Of a stretch of DNA of 64,000 nt, positions 1-7,968 are shown piece after piece. The notes below the pieces were generated by a model. The model ran no database searches. It was not told the DNA's origin and saw nothing but the letters and a program-made list of their open reading frames with translations. This DNA comes from an uncultured Anaerolineae bacterium. Its GTDB lineage: Bacteria > Chloroflexota > Anaerolineae > J036 > Brachytrichaceae. The stretch's first letter is position 1; each line of letters starts with the position of its first letter. Position numbers and translations under genes: made by a program. Location of the stretch: positions 62,001 to 126,000 of the forward strand of contig CALGMA010000019.1 in NCBI GenBank assembly GCA_937959265.1, given 5' to 3'.

Positions 1-69
1 CTACTGTGGCGGCCGCCCGGCGGCACGACCACCGATCCGCTTGCTGAATGGGTACCATCGCCGTGCTAG
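1..69 (+). other. Possible C-terminus of an upstream gene
   Basis: The first frame is open from base 1 to a TAG at 67-69 and could be the last 22 codons of a protein that begins outside the window. It contains no recognisable motif. The stop overlaps the -10 element proposed for glyA. Confidence 0.2.
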
Positions 70-72
70 AAT
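64..72 (+). promoter_or_regulatory. Extended -10 promoter of the glyA leader
   Basis: TGCTAGAAT is an extended -10 (TGN plus TAGAAT). Transcription would begin near 79, about 12-18 bases before the ZTP aptamer core, so the aptamer and terminator would both lie in the glyA 5' leader. No good -35 is visible at 17 bp spacing, which is usual for extended -10 promoters. Confidence 0.45.
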
Positions 73-90
73 CACGTTAATCGAGCCGCT

Positions 91-163
91 GTGCCGACTG
101 ACGATGCGAGTGGAATAGACCACGTGGAGGTACAGCGTGCATGCCAAGCCGATCGTCTGGGCA
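91..163 (+). promoter_or_regulatory. ZTP (pfl-type) riboswitch aptamer upstream of glyA
   Basis: The stretch has the order of conserved blocks known for the ZTP/pfl motif. ACTGACG (97-103) is followed by a GTGG/CCAC hairpin that includes GTGGAAT (110-123), a purine-rich GTGGAGG (124-130), and finally CGTCTGGGCA (154-163). The usual blocks are ACUGGCG and CGCCUGGGCA. Here GGCG/CGCC is replaced by GACG/CGTC, a compensatory change that keeps the pairing. This class senses the purine intermediates ZTP/ZMP and controls folate one-carbon genes, including glyA, which is the gene directly downstream. An intrinsic terminator begins two bases after the aptamer. I could not run a covariance-model search. 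Confidence 0.75.
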
Positions 164-164
164 G

Positions 165-203
165 GAGGCAATCGAGGCTAGTCGCCTCATTGCCTCTTTT
201 TTT
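165..203 (+). terminator. Riboswitch expression-platform terminator before glyA
   Basis: GAGGCAAT (165-172) pairs with ATTGCCTC (189-196), and an inner GAGGC/GCCTC stem sits above it. Seven T follow at 197-203. The hairpin starts immediately after the conserved CTGGGCA of the aptamer, so ligand binding could compete with terminator folding. It is an intrinsic terminator inside the glyA leader rather than at a gene end. Confidence 0.8.
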
Positions 204-312
204 GGCAGACGACCCATGCAACGCGGAGATCGCGAACAGTTGCGACTCATGAGTGAAAGCAGCCATCGGCGCAGTAGCCGATGATCGGATATCCGCAAGG
301 AGATATGACTGG

Positions 313-2100
313 ATGAACGACTTTCTCATTCGTGGTGCGCTGGCTGATGTTGATCCCGGTGTGGCCGAGTTGATCCAGCACGAGCACGCGCGTCAGCTCG
401 ACAAGTTGATCATGATCGCCAGCGAATCCTATGTGCCGGCGGCCGTGCGCGAGGCCGAAGGCTCGGTCTTCCAGAACATCTATGCCGAGGGCTATCCTCA
501 TGCCGACATGCACGGCATGAGCGAGGCCGAGATCCTGGACTATGAGTCGCAACTGGCGTTCTACCGGCGGAACGGCGACCGGCGCTACTACAAAGGCGTC
601 GAGTACTGCAATTTGATCGAGGCGTTGGCGCAGCGGCGCGGCGCGGAGGTATTCTGCCCGCCCGGCATGACGCCGGAGCAGTTGTTCGTCAACGTGCAAC
701 CCCTCAGTGGCGCCGTGGCCAACGCAGCCATTTACGAAGCGTTGGTGCAACCAGGCGACACGGTGATGACGCTCGACCTGTTGCACGGCGGCCACCTCTC
801 GCATGGCAGCCCGGTCAACGTCACCGGCTATCGTCAGCGCATCGTGCACTATCGCGTGAACGAAGAGACCGAGTTGCTCGACTACGAGGAGATCTACGAG
901 CTGGCCCAGCGCGAGAAACCGAAGATGATCATCGCCGGCTACACCTCGTATCCATGGGCGCCAGACTTCCACAAGTTTCGTGCCATTGCCGATTCGGTCG
1001 GGGCTTATTTGCTGGCCGACATCGCGCACACCGCCGGCATGGCCGCCGCCGGCGTTTATCCTAACCCGGTCGGCGTCGCGCACGTCACGTCGTTCACCAC
1101 CCACAAGACGATGATGGGGCCGCGCGGCGCGGTCATCATCACGACCGATCCAGAGCTGGCCAAGCGCATAGACCGCGCAGTGTTCCCCGGCCTACAGGGC
1201 GGTCCCAACGTCAACAAGATCGCCGGCATGGCCGTCATGTTCAAACTGGCGAAGACGCTACAGTTCAAGGCGTTGCAGCAACAGATCGCCAGGAATGCCG
1301 TTGCGCTCAGCGATGGACTCAAAGCGAACGGCCTGCGCGTGGTGCACGGCGGCACCAACACGCACATGGTCTTGTTGGACTGCAAGTCCATCGCACAGCA
1401 TGACGGCGTGCCGCTGATGGGCAACGTGGCATCGCGCATCCTCGACCTGATCGGTATCGTGTGCAACCGCAATACCATCCCCGGCGACAAAGATGCCGGC
1501 CGGCCAAGCGCGCTGCGCTTCGGCACGCCGTGGGTCACCCAGCGCGGCCTGAAGGAAGACGACATGCGGGAGATCGCCGACGTGATCGCGCGGGTGCTGA
1601 AGACGGCCAGGCCGCACACCATCCCCACGAAGAAGTCGGTGGCCTACACCGCGCGGGTGGACTTCGACGCGCTGATGGAAAGCGTGGCGCGCATCGGCGC
1701 GCTTGTCGCTAAGGCCGGTCGGGATTTCGACCTGCCGCGCGAGGGGTATCCGTTCGTGTGGCATGCAGCGAATGGGCAAGCGCCGGGGGGCGGGGATCGG
1801 GAGTCGGCAAAGCCAATCACGGTATGCGGCGCGCAGGCTGCGACATTCCTGAGCGTCGTCTTGGGCACGGATGCGAGCGCGCTGGACGACGGTGCCAAAG
1901 TGACCGTGCTGGGGCGTAACCGCGCGCCGCTGTGCGCGGCGACATTGACCCGCGTGGATGATGGCTACGCCCTCAATGTGCCGATGGACAAAGCGCCCCA
2001 CGTTGCCCAATGGTTGCGCGCGCTCTCCGATGGCTACGTGATCTTCGACGAGGCCGATGTTGGCATCCACATCCCTGGGCCGGTGATAGTACGGCTATGA
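313..2100 (+). CDS. glyA: Serine hydroxymethyltransferase with C-terminal GcvT-like domain
   Basis: This PLP enzyme interconverts serine and glycine and charges tetrahydrofolate with a one-carbon unit in the cytosol. The SHMT core is clear: an IASES block near the N-terminus, AEGYP, and the PLP-lysine motif TTHKTMMGPRG. The product is 595 aa, whereas SHMT is usually about 415-450. Some of the excess is an insertion of about 30 residues between AEGYP and RYYKG. The last ~94 residues (502-595) align by eye with the start of the neighbouring GcvT: a GxxAxxFL block, an RVxxxYxLxV strand, WLRA and a terminal GP. ATG 313 is chosen because AAGGAG lies 10 bases upstream; a GTG at 253 is in frame but lacks such a site. 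gcvT follows in the same direction. Confidence 0.93.
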   Translation: MNDFLIRGALADVDPGVAELIQHEHARQLDKLIMIASESYVPAAVREAEGSVFQNIYAEGYPHADMHGMSEAEILDYESQLAFYRRNGDRRYYKGVEYCNLIEALAQRRGAEVFCPPGMTPEQLFVNVQPLSGAVANAAIYEALVQPGDTVMTLDLLHGGHLSHGSPVNVTGYRQRIVHYRVNEETELLDYEEIYELAQREKPKMIIAGYTSYPWAPDFHKFRAIADSVGAYLLADIAHTAGMAAAGVYPNPVGVAHVTSFTTHKTMMGPRGAVIITTDPELAKRIDRAVFPGLQGGPNVNKIAGMAVMFKLAKTLQFKALQQQIARNAVALSDGLKANGLRVVHGGTNTHMVLLDCKSIAQHDGVPLMGNVASRILDLIGIVCNRNTIPGDKDAGRPSALRFGTPWVTQRGLKEDDMREIADVIARVLKTARPHTIPTKKSVAYTARVDFDALMESVARIGALVAKAGRDFDLPREGYPFVWHAANGQAPGGGDRESAKPITVCGAQAATFLSVVLGTDASALDDGAKVTVLGRNRAPLCAATLTRVDDGYALNVPMDKAPHVAQWLRALSDGYVIFDEADVGIHIPGPVIVRL

Positions 2101-2109
2101 ACTGTTCAT

Positions 2110-2140
2110 GGGTGGACGAAGGCAATGCCTTTGCCCACCC
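2110..2140. repeat. REP-like palindrome, copy 1
   Basis: GGGTGGACGAAGGCA, one base, then TGCCTTTGCCCACCC. Thirteen of 15 positions pair. It fills the glyA-gcvT spacer and ends 11 bases before the gcvT start. The same element recurs at 10779, 26233 and, decayed, at 44594. Confidence 0.7.
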
Positions 2141-2151
2141 TAGCTACAGTC

Positions 2152-3348
2152 ATGACAAACCTCAAACGCACCGCTCTGTTCGAGACGCACAGACAACTCG
2201 GCGCGCGCATTGCGCCTTTCGGCGGATGGGAGATGCCGCTGTGGTATGCCTCGGCGCGCGAGGAGCACTTGGCCGTGCGCACCGCTGCCGGCCTGTTCGA
2301 CGTGAGCCACATGGGCGTGCTGGACGCGCGCGGGCCGGATGCCTGCGCCTTCCTCGACCGCGTCGGCACCAACGATGTGAGCAAGCTGGCCGTCGGCCGT
2401 TCGCACTACAGCTATCTGCTCGACGAGCGCGGCGATGTGATGGATGACATCATGGTCTATCGCGTCGAGCCGGAACGCTATATGGTCGTCGTCAACGCGG
2501 CGAACAATGACAAGGACTGGGACTGGCTGCGCGCGCAGGCGGGCCGCTTTCGCTGCGCGCTGCGCGACCTGCGCGATTCGGCCGCCGGCGCCGATCGGCG
2601 CGTGGACCTCGCCCTGCAAGGCCCCAGGTCGCTGGAGATTCTGCGGCGCCTCATGCGCGATGCCCAACCATCAATGCTCGCCGATCTCCCCTACACCGGC
2701 GTGATGCGCGCTGCGCTCGCCGGCCACGACGTCTTCATCTCGCGCACCGGCTACACGGGCGAGCGCATCGCCTATGAAATCTTCGTGCATCCGGATGAGT
2801 CGGTCGCGCTGTGGCAGGCCCTGCTGGACGCCGGCCGCGACCTGGGCCTGAAGCCGTGCGGGCTGGCTGCGCGCGACAGCTTGCGCATCGAGGCCGGCTT
2901 GCCGCTCTACAGCCACGAGTTGGCCGGGCCGCTCAACCTGGCACCTTATCACATCGGCTTCGACAACTTCGTGAAAGCCGGCAAGGCGGCGGACTTCATC
3001 GGCAAAGCGGCCTATCTGGAGCGCGCCGCGCGCAACACTGTGAAGATGATCCGCTTTCGGATGAACGAGAAAGGCGTGCGGCCGAGCAAGCTGGGCGATC
3101 CGGTGCTCGACAAACGCGGGCGTGTGATCGGCACGGTGACCTCCTGCGCGCCGGACGGGGAAGGCTACCTGCTTGGCATGGCGCTGGTCGAGCAAACTGC
3201 CGGCGTCGAGGAGGGTAGCGCAATCTACATCATCGCGCTGCCGGAACGGATGCCCGAGCCGCTCAAGCCGTTCGCGCCGATGGGCAGCCGCGCCCTGATG
3301 CCTGAGCCGTCAACTGTGCTTTCTCGTTTCCTCAGCCGCAAGGCGTGA
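2152..3348 (+). CDS. gcvT: Glycine cleavage system T protein (aminomethyltransferase)
   Basis: GcvT transfers the methylene group from the aminomethyl-lipoyl H protein to tetrahydrofolate and releases ammonia. The 398-residue product has the family length and motifs: FGGWEMPLWY near the N-terminus, LFDVSHMG, TNDVSKL, LQGP and SRTGYTGE, followed by a C-terminal barrel. ATG 2152 (protein begins MTNLKRT) matches the normal family N-terminus. The earlier in-frame ATG at 2125 lies inside a REP-like palindrome and is rejected. No Shine-Dalgarno is visible. The gene probably shares the glyA transcript. No gcvH or gcvP is in the window. Confidence 0.93.
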   Translation: MTNLKRTALFETHRQLGARIAPFGGWEMPLWYASAREEHLAVRTAAGLFDVSHMGVLDARGPDACAFLDRVGTNDVSKLAVGRSHYSYLLDERGDVMDDIMVYRVEPERYMVVVNAANNDKDWDWLRAQAGRFRCALRDLRDSAAGADRRVDLALQGPRSLEILRRLMRDAQPSMLADLPYTGVMRAALAGHDVFISRTGYTGERIAYEIFVHPDESVALWQALLDAGRDLGLKPCGLAARDSLRIEAGLPLYSHELAGPLNLAPYHIGFDNFVKAGKAADFIGKAAYLERAARNTVKMIRFRMNEKGVRPSKLGDPVLDKRGRVIGTVTSCAPDGEGYLLGMALVEQTAGVEEGSAIYIIALPERMPEPLKPFAPMGSRALMPEPSTVLSRFLSRKA

Positions 3349-3356
3349 AGCGGATC

Positions 3357-3394
3357 AAAACGAAAACGCCCCCGGCCGAGAGCTGCCGGAGGCG
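3357..3394 (-). terminator. Terminator of the cytochrome gene (minus strand)
   Basis: CGCCCCCGGC (3367-3376) and GCCGGAGGCG (3385-3394) form a 10-bp stem with one mismatch. Read on the minus strand the stem is followed by a T-rich run (TTTTCGTTTT), so it would end the transcript of the cytochrome gene. gcvT converges on it from the other side. Confidence 0.65.
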
Positions 3395-3430
3395 TGGATG
3401 AAAAGTTGCGCCAGCGTAGCCTAGCGCTGC

Positions 3431-3979
3431 TCACTTGTTGGGCATGAGCGGCTCGAAGGAGAGATATGGCGTGCTTGGCTCTTGATTCGGCACGACGAAC
3501 TTCGGCGCCTCTTCGCCCTTCGGCCCAAGTTCGCGGATAAAGCGATAGACAGCGCGCAGATCAGACTGGTTAATGGTGCGGTAGTTCATCCAAGGCATGG
3601 GCGGACGCCCGTCGCGCGTGCGAAACATCTCAACCCACTTATCCTCGTTCACCTTCTGCACCAACAAGCGGAGGTTCGCGGCGTAGGTTGTGCCCCACGG
3701 GCCGCGATAACCGATCTTGCCGCCGGTGAGCCACTCACTCTCTGCCATCTGTCCCCCCGATTGTGCCCAGCCGGGGGTATGACAGTCGTTGCAGCCGCCG
3801 ACGAGTATAAAGTAGCGGCCTGCCTCATAGGCGGACGGGGCTTGGATGCGCACTTCGGTTGACGCGAGTTCGGCCGGCCTTGCGCTGGCCACTGGCGAGC
3901 AGGCGGCAAGCGCGGCGCTGAATAAGGCAAGGCAGCTCAGAAGGTTACTTCGGCGAGTCAAAGGCTTACGGGTGAACAT
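3431..3979 (-). CDS. Monohaem c-type cytochrome lipoprotein
   Basis: An exported monohaem cytochrome c. The 182-residue product has a positively charged start, a hydrophobic stretch and a lipobox ending in LAAC, so it should be lipid-anchored outside the membrane. The haem motif is CNDCH, and candidate methionine ligands occur in PPMPWM. ATG 3979 is preceded by GAGGAGGAAAG at good spacing, and seven upstream codons are left out for that reason. Small CxxCH lipoproteins often feed electrons to terminal oxidases or dehydrogenases, but the neighbours do not name a partner. Confidence 0.8.
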   Translation of the reverse strand: MFTRKPLTRRSNLLSCLALFSAALAACSPVASARPAELASTEVRIQAPSAYEAGRYFILVGGCNDCHTPGWAQSGGQMAESEWLTGGKIGYRGPWGTTYAANLRLLVQKVNEDKWVEMFRTRDGRPPMPWMNYRTINQSDLRAVYRFIRELGPKGEEAPKFVVPNQEPSTPYLSFEPLMPNK

Positions 3980-4013
3980 GTTTCTTTCCTCCTCTCGCAA
4001 GATTCCTCGGATG

Positions 4014-4032
4014 CTCCGGACTATGCCCGGAG
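4014..4032. promoter_or_regulatory. Inverted repeat upstream of the cytochrome gene
   Basis: CTCCGG and CCGGAG flank a 7-base loop in the 312-bp gap between the divergent cytochrome and R2lox genes. It would form a small hairpin in the cytochrome leader or act as an operator. The rest of the gap shows only the R2lox -10 at 4241. Confidence 0.25.
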
Positions 4033-4240
4033 AAATTCCCCGTTTCGTATTCTGCTGAGGCGCGAGCCATCTATCAGCGGCCCAGCAGTTTTGAGCTACC
4101 GATAGCGACTGTCGCGCCGCGCGCCGGCAACCTTCATTTGGCCGAAGCTATAGCATGATTAACAGCAGCCAGGCGCAGGGGAGATGCAGGGGTGGACTCA
4201 CGATCCAAGACCTCAGATCCACGTTGGCGCGCTGCCTTCT

Positions 4241-4249
4241 TGCTATACT
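4241..4249 (+). promoter_or_regulatory. Extended -10 promoter of the R2lox gene
   Basis: TGCTATACT is an extended -10 of the TGN-TATACT form, 43 bases before the ATG of the R2lox gene. The predicted start site near 4256 gives a leader of about 35 nt. Confidence 0.4.
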
Positions 4250-4291
4250 CAATGCGCAGCATTCACAGACCCGCTCTCTCAGTCAATCACG

Positions 4292-5095
4292 ATGCTCGAT
4301 CAAACGCTCCTGCCGCTCTCGCTCTATCACAAGGCTAAGCAGCTCGTCTGGGATCCGCGCGACATAGACCTTGCGCAGGATGTCCGCGACTGGCAACGCA
4401 TGGACGAGCGCGAGCGCGACATCATCGTGCGCCTCTCGGCGCAGTTCCTCGGCGGCGAGGTCGCTGTGACGCACGACCTGACCCCACTGCTGGCAGCCAT
4501 CCGCCGGCAAGGCGGCCTGCTCGAAGAGGAGATGTTCCTCACTACACAATTGTTCGAGGAGAGCAAGCACGTCGAGTGGTTCGAACGATGGTGGAACGCG
4601 ATGGGCGCGCCGCAGTCGCCCGCACTCTCCGCGCCGTATCGTCAGCTCTTCGAGGTTGAACTGCCGGCGGCGTTGAGCCGGCTGTTGCACGACGACTCGC
4701 CCCGCGCGCAGGTCGAGGCGATGGCCACGTATCACATCATCATCGAGGGTGTGCTGGCCGAGACCGGCTACCACGGTTACGCGCGCGCCCTGCGCGACCA
4801 CGGCTTGATGCCCGGCACGGTGCGTGGGATGGAGCTGGTGCAGCGCGACGAGGCGCGACACATCGCCTACGGCCTGTATGCGCTGGGACGGTTGCTGCGG
4901 GGTGAGCCGGCGCTGTGGGATGCGCTGATGGCCCGACTAAATGCGCTGTTGCCGTTGGCGCTTGACATCGTGAGCGAGACCTTCGCGCCCTACTACGGTG
5001 ATCACATCCCCTTCGGCCTCGACCCGGCCGAGTTTGTCGCCTATGCCGGCGAGCAATTCGACCACCGCTTGAGCGTGTTGGAGCGCGACCGGTGA
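4292..5095 (+). CDS. R2-like ligand-binding oxidase (R2lox)
   Basis: A ferritin-like protein related to ribonucleotide reductase R2c, expected to bind a Mn/Fe cofactor and a fatty-acid-like ligand. The metal ligands are visible: Glu56 in GGEVAVTHD, EESKH in the second helix, Glu in YHIIIEG, and DEARH in the fourth. The Val three residues after Glu56 and the Tyr five before the third Glu sit where R2lox forms its Val-Tyr ether cross-link, which separates it from true R2 subunits. No R1 subunit is nearby. Length is 267 residues, slightly short for the family. ATG 4292 is chosen because the homologous N-terminus starts there; the upstream 36 codons look non-coding. Confidence 0.85.
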   Translation: MLDQTLLPLSLYHKAKQLVWDPRDIDLAQDVRDWQRMDERERDIIVRLSAQFLGGEVAVTHDLTPLLAAIRRQGGLLEEEMFLTTQLFEESKHVEWFERWWNAMGAPQSPALSAPYRQLFEVELPAALSRLLHDDSPRAQVEAMATYHIIIEGVLAETGYHGYARALRDHGLMPGTVRGMELVQRDEARHIAYGLYALGRLLRGEPALWDALMARLNALLPLALDIVSETFAPYYGDHIPFGLDPAEFVAYAGEQFDHRLSVLERDR

Positions 5096-5137
5096 ACGCG
5101 GGCTTCACGCCACCGACAACCTGACCGTCACCCCGTG

Positions 5138-5758
5138 TCAACGCGCTTCGCCCACCACAGCCAGGATGACCGGCTCGACATACGTCTGCGCGTCCCAGAT
5201 CAGTGCCTTGATCGCGTTGAGCGCCTCGGCATACCTAGCGTAGGCCTCGACGTCTAGCTGGCTGACCACTGGCACCAGCTCGGTGATGCGCGGGGAAGAC
5301 ATGCCCAGCACGTCGAACTTGGCTGATGCCTGGGCGAAGTTGAGCTGCACCGCCGCAGCGATCATCGGCAGCCCGCTCAGTTTGAAGTTGCCGCCCAGTT
5401 GGCGAAAGGCGATTGCATAGCGGATGGCGACGCCGGCCAGCACCTTCTGTGCCCCCTCGGCCAGTTCGCGGTATTGCGCATAGTCCTGCACGAACACGCT
5501 GGTGCTGCCGTCGGCGCTCATGTCGCCCAGCGGGATGCCCAGTTGAAGCGCTGCCTTCGCCGACAGGCTGTAAGTCAGCGTCTTGATCTGGGTCAGTTCT
5601 TGTACTTTGGTAGGGAGCTTGATCTCGCCGGATCGAATCTTGGCCAGCAGCGATTCGGATGGCGAGAGATCCACGACCGGCGCCGTCTCCAGCGACTTGG
5701 TCCTTTCCAGCAGCGCGTAGGCGACATCGGCGCGGGCGATAGGAAGCAATTGACTCAT
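5138..5758 (-). CDS. Hypothetical protein, 206 aa
   Basis: I do not recognise this protein. It is 206 residues with no signal peptide, no cysteine motif and no nucleotide-binding loop. Alternating charged and Ala/Leu-rich segments suggest a helical soluble protein, with a central LGGNFKLSGLPMIAAAVQLNF stretch that could be buried or amphipathic. It converges with the R2lox gene and lies 188 bases downstream of the hydrolase gene on the same strand. Codon use resembles its neighbours, which supports a real gene. Confidence 0.6.
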   Translation of the reverse strand: MSQLLPIARADVAYALLERTKSLETAPVVDLSPSESLLAKIRSGEIKLPTKVQELTQIKTLTYSLSAKAALQLGIPLGDMSADGSTSVFVQDYAQYRELAEGAQKVLAGVAIRYAIAFRQLGGNFKLSGLPMIAAAVQLNFAQASAKFDVLGMSSPRITELVPVVSQLDVEAYARYAEALNAIKALIWDAQTYVEPVILAVVGEAR

Positions 5759-5946
5759 GGTTCACCCCAGAAAATCAGCATCGGTCGAGTCCGGCGATGG
5801 TGACTATTGTTGTACACCATTTCGCCGGATTTGTCTGCGCATGTAGCGGTGGGCGCCCGCAATGCGGCTCTATGTTCTACGACGAACGGTGCAGCAACCG
5901 TTCGCCAGCGGGGGCTTCGGACACCCCCGGCCGCAACCCCTGCTGC

Positions 5947-7968
5947 CTACAACAGCATTCCCAGCGATGCCAGCGCGCCGAGGCAGACCGCAGCGGCGAG
6001 TAGCAGCAGCGAGCGGTTGATCCGCCGCAGCCAGCCCCATCCTCGCCAACCGGCAACGACGCCGATTGCCATCAGCGCCGTCAACCCCAGGGCGATCGGT
6101 GGTAGCAAGAAGAGCGATCGCGACTCGGCGGGCAAGCCGAACAGGAATGAGTAACTCTCCTTCGAGATCAAATCGGCCACCATCGCGCTGACCGTCCACA
6201 CGAAGTAGGCCAGCACCGCCCCGCAAAGCAGCGTGAGCCATGGGTTGAGTTTGGCCAGCCACGGCAGGCCATGCGTCTCGCGCCTGGTCAGCTTGCGCAC
6301 CAGCCATGCCAGTGGGATGGTGACCCATGCACTCAGCAGAGTGAGCAGACCCAATCCCAGCGCGGCCAACTCGCGCCGCCCGCGCTCGGAGAGCGCTGTT
6401 AGCCGGATCAGCGATGGGGCAGGCACGATCTCGTCCGGCGTAGCGAAGGCCGGCGCGCCGAGCGTTGCCAGGCAATTTGTCCTGTCCGGCTCGGCCTCAG
6501 GATCGGCGATGAATGCTGTCACAATGCGGTCCGCACACGGCTCGCTACGGAAGGCGCCGTGGCCGACGTTGGGGAAGACGAAGTGCCGCGCCCGTGACAA
6601 CGTCGCCGCCACGCGGTCGGCGTTGGCCGGCGGGGTGATTGGATCGAAGCGGCCGGATAGCAGCAGCGCCGGCACATCGCTGTGCACCGGCGCGTTCACG
6701 TCGGCCGGCAGCGGGTCTACGCCCCACAACCGGCACAGCTCGGCGAAGTCACGCTGGTCGCGCGCGTTGCGCTGGGCCACCTCCGGCCGCAGGCTGGAAT
6801 CGTCCACGGTTTGCTCGATCAAGCCGGCGTCCTCGGCGCACATCACGGAGAAATACATGCCGCTGTTCACGGAACGGTCGAAGACGAACAGGCTGCCGAG
6901 GTTGCCGGCTGGCGCGTAGTCGCCTTGAGCTGCGCGGGCCATCACGTAGGGCAGAAAGGGCAACAAGTCGGTGGCATAGAGCGCCTGAAAGATGAGACTC
7001 TGCAGCGATTCGCCGTCCAGCACAGCGTTATAGCCCTTGCCGGTTTCCAAATCGAACATCAATGTGCGGGCCGGCTGTTGATTCAGGCGCGCTACTGCGT
7101 CGAAGAAGTCGCGCTCTAGGTCAGGATAGGCTGCGGCGCAGCGCGGATCGGCGGCGCACGCGTTGAATAGCTCGGTCAGTGCGCGGTCTTCCGAGCGGCC
7201 GCTCTCTGGGATGAAGCTGCCCTCGAGCGGCACGACGGCGTCCAGGATTACGCTGCGCAGAATGCCAGGATGATCGCGCATGACGTGCTGTGCCAGTAGC
7301 GTGCCATAGGACACGCCGTAGAAGTTGATCTTGTCGTAGCCCAGCGCGCGGGCCAGCGCGGCTACGTCGGCGGCGTTCTCGGCGCTGTCGAAGGCTGATA
7401 GGTCGGTGCCTTCACGGACCAGGCGTTGCCGGCACTGTTCGGCAGCTTCCAGTGAGCGCTGGCTCATCTCATCAGGGGTCAAGTTCTGCTCGATCGTGTC
7501 AGTGGTCAGCCGGTCGAATTCGTCGCAGGCCAGTGCCGGTCGGGTGTAGCGTGTGCCACGCTGATCGAACAGCACGATGTCACGCCCGGCGCGAATCGGG
7601 CTGTTCTTCATCTCACCCAGGTAACTTTCGATGGTGCTGCCACCGGGGCCGCCCTGTGCCATGAACAACGGGTCGGGAAAGATGCCAGGCGAATTGGTGC
7701 GCAGCACCACCACGCCCAGCTCGATCTTCGGCCCGAGCGGATCGGCATGGTGCGCCGGCACGGTTAGCCAACCGCAGTCGGTGTTCTCGTCGAATTCCAG
7801 CGGTGCTCGCGGCTTGACGGCGACGACGACATCCTCGCATCGCTCGGGTGTGAAGGAGATGCCATCCTGCTGTGCCGTCCACGCGCCCGGTTGCAACGTG
7901 CGCGCCGGTGTGTGCGCGCCAAGCGTCGCGACCAGGAAGAAGAGCGCGGCAAGGATGGGTTGGCTCAC
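5947..7968 (-). CDS. TAP-type alpha/beta hydrolase with C-terminal membrane domain
   Basis: A secreted or membrane-tethered serine hydrolase of the tripeptidyl/prolyl aminopeptidase-like family. The 673-residue product has an N-terminal signal-like segment, an oxyanion motif GGPGGS (106-111), the nucleophile motif GVSYG with Ser220, and a late Asp/His pair in SGRFDP and VGHG. After the hydrolase domain come about four hydrophobic helices (roughly residues 505-673), not part of the usual TAP family. GTG 7968 is the start because its GTGA overlaps the stop of the Rieske oxygenase gene, indicating translational coupling. Confidence 0.78.
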   Translation of the reverse strand: MSQPILAALFFLVATLGAHTPARTLQPGAWTAQQDGISFTPERCEDVVVAVKPRAPLEFDENTDCGWLTVPAHHADPLGPKIELGVVVLRTNSPGIFPDPLFMAQGGPGGSTIESYLGEMKNSPIRAGRDIVLFDQRGTRYTRPALACDEFDRLTTDTIEQNLTPDEMSQRSLEAAEQCRQRLVREGTDLSAFDSAENAADVAALARALGYDKINFYGVSYGTLLAQHVMRDHPGILRSVILDAVVPLEGSFIPESGRSEDRALTELFNACAADPRCAAAYPDLERDFFDAVARLNQQPARTLMFDLETGKGYNAVLDGESLQSLIFQALYATDLLPFLPYVMARAAQGDYAPAGNLGSLFVFDRSVNSGMYFSVMCAEDAGLIEQTVDDSSLRPEVAQRNARDQRDFAELCRLWGVDPLPADVNAPVHSDVPALLLSGRFDPITPPANADRVAATLSRARHFVFPNVGHGAFRSEPCADRIVTAFIADPEAEPDRTNCLATLGAPAFATPDEIVPAPSLIRLTALSERGRRELAALGLGLLTLLSAWVTIPLAWLVRKLTRRETHGLPWLAKLNPWLTLLCGAVLAYFVWTVSAMVADLISKESYSFLFGLPAESRSLFLLPPIALGLTALMAIGVVAGWRGWGWLRRINRSLLLLAAAVCLGALASLGMLL

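Noticed and set aside
91..203. Glycine riboswitch before glyA
   Set aside because: No tandem glycine aptamers and no typical conserved core are visible. The blocks match the ZTP motif instead.
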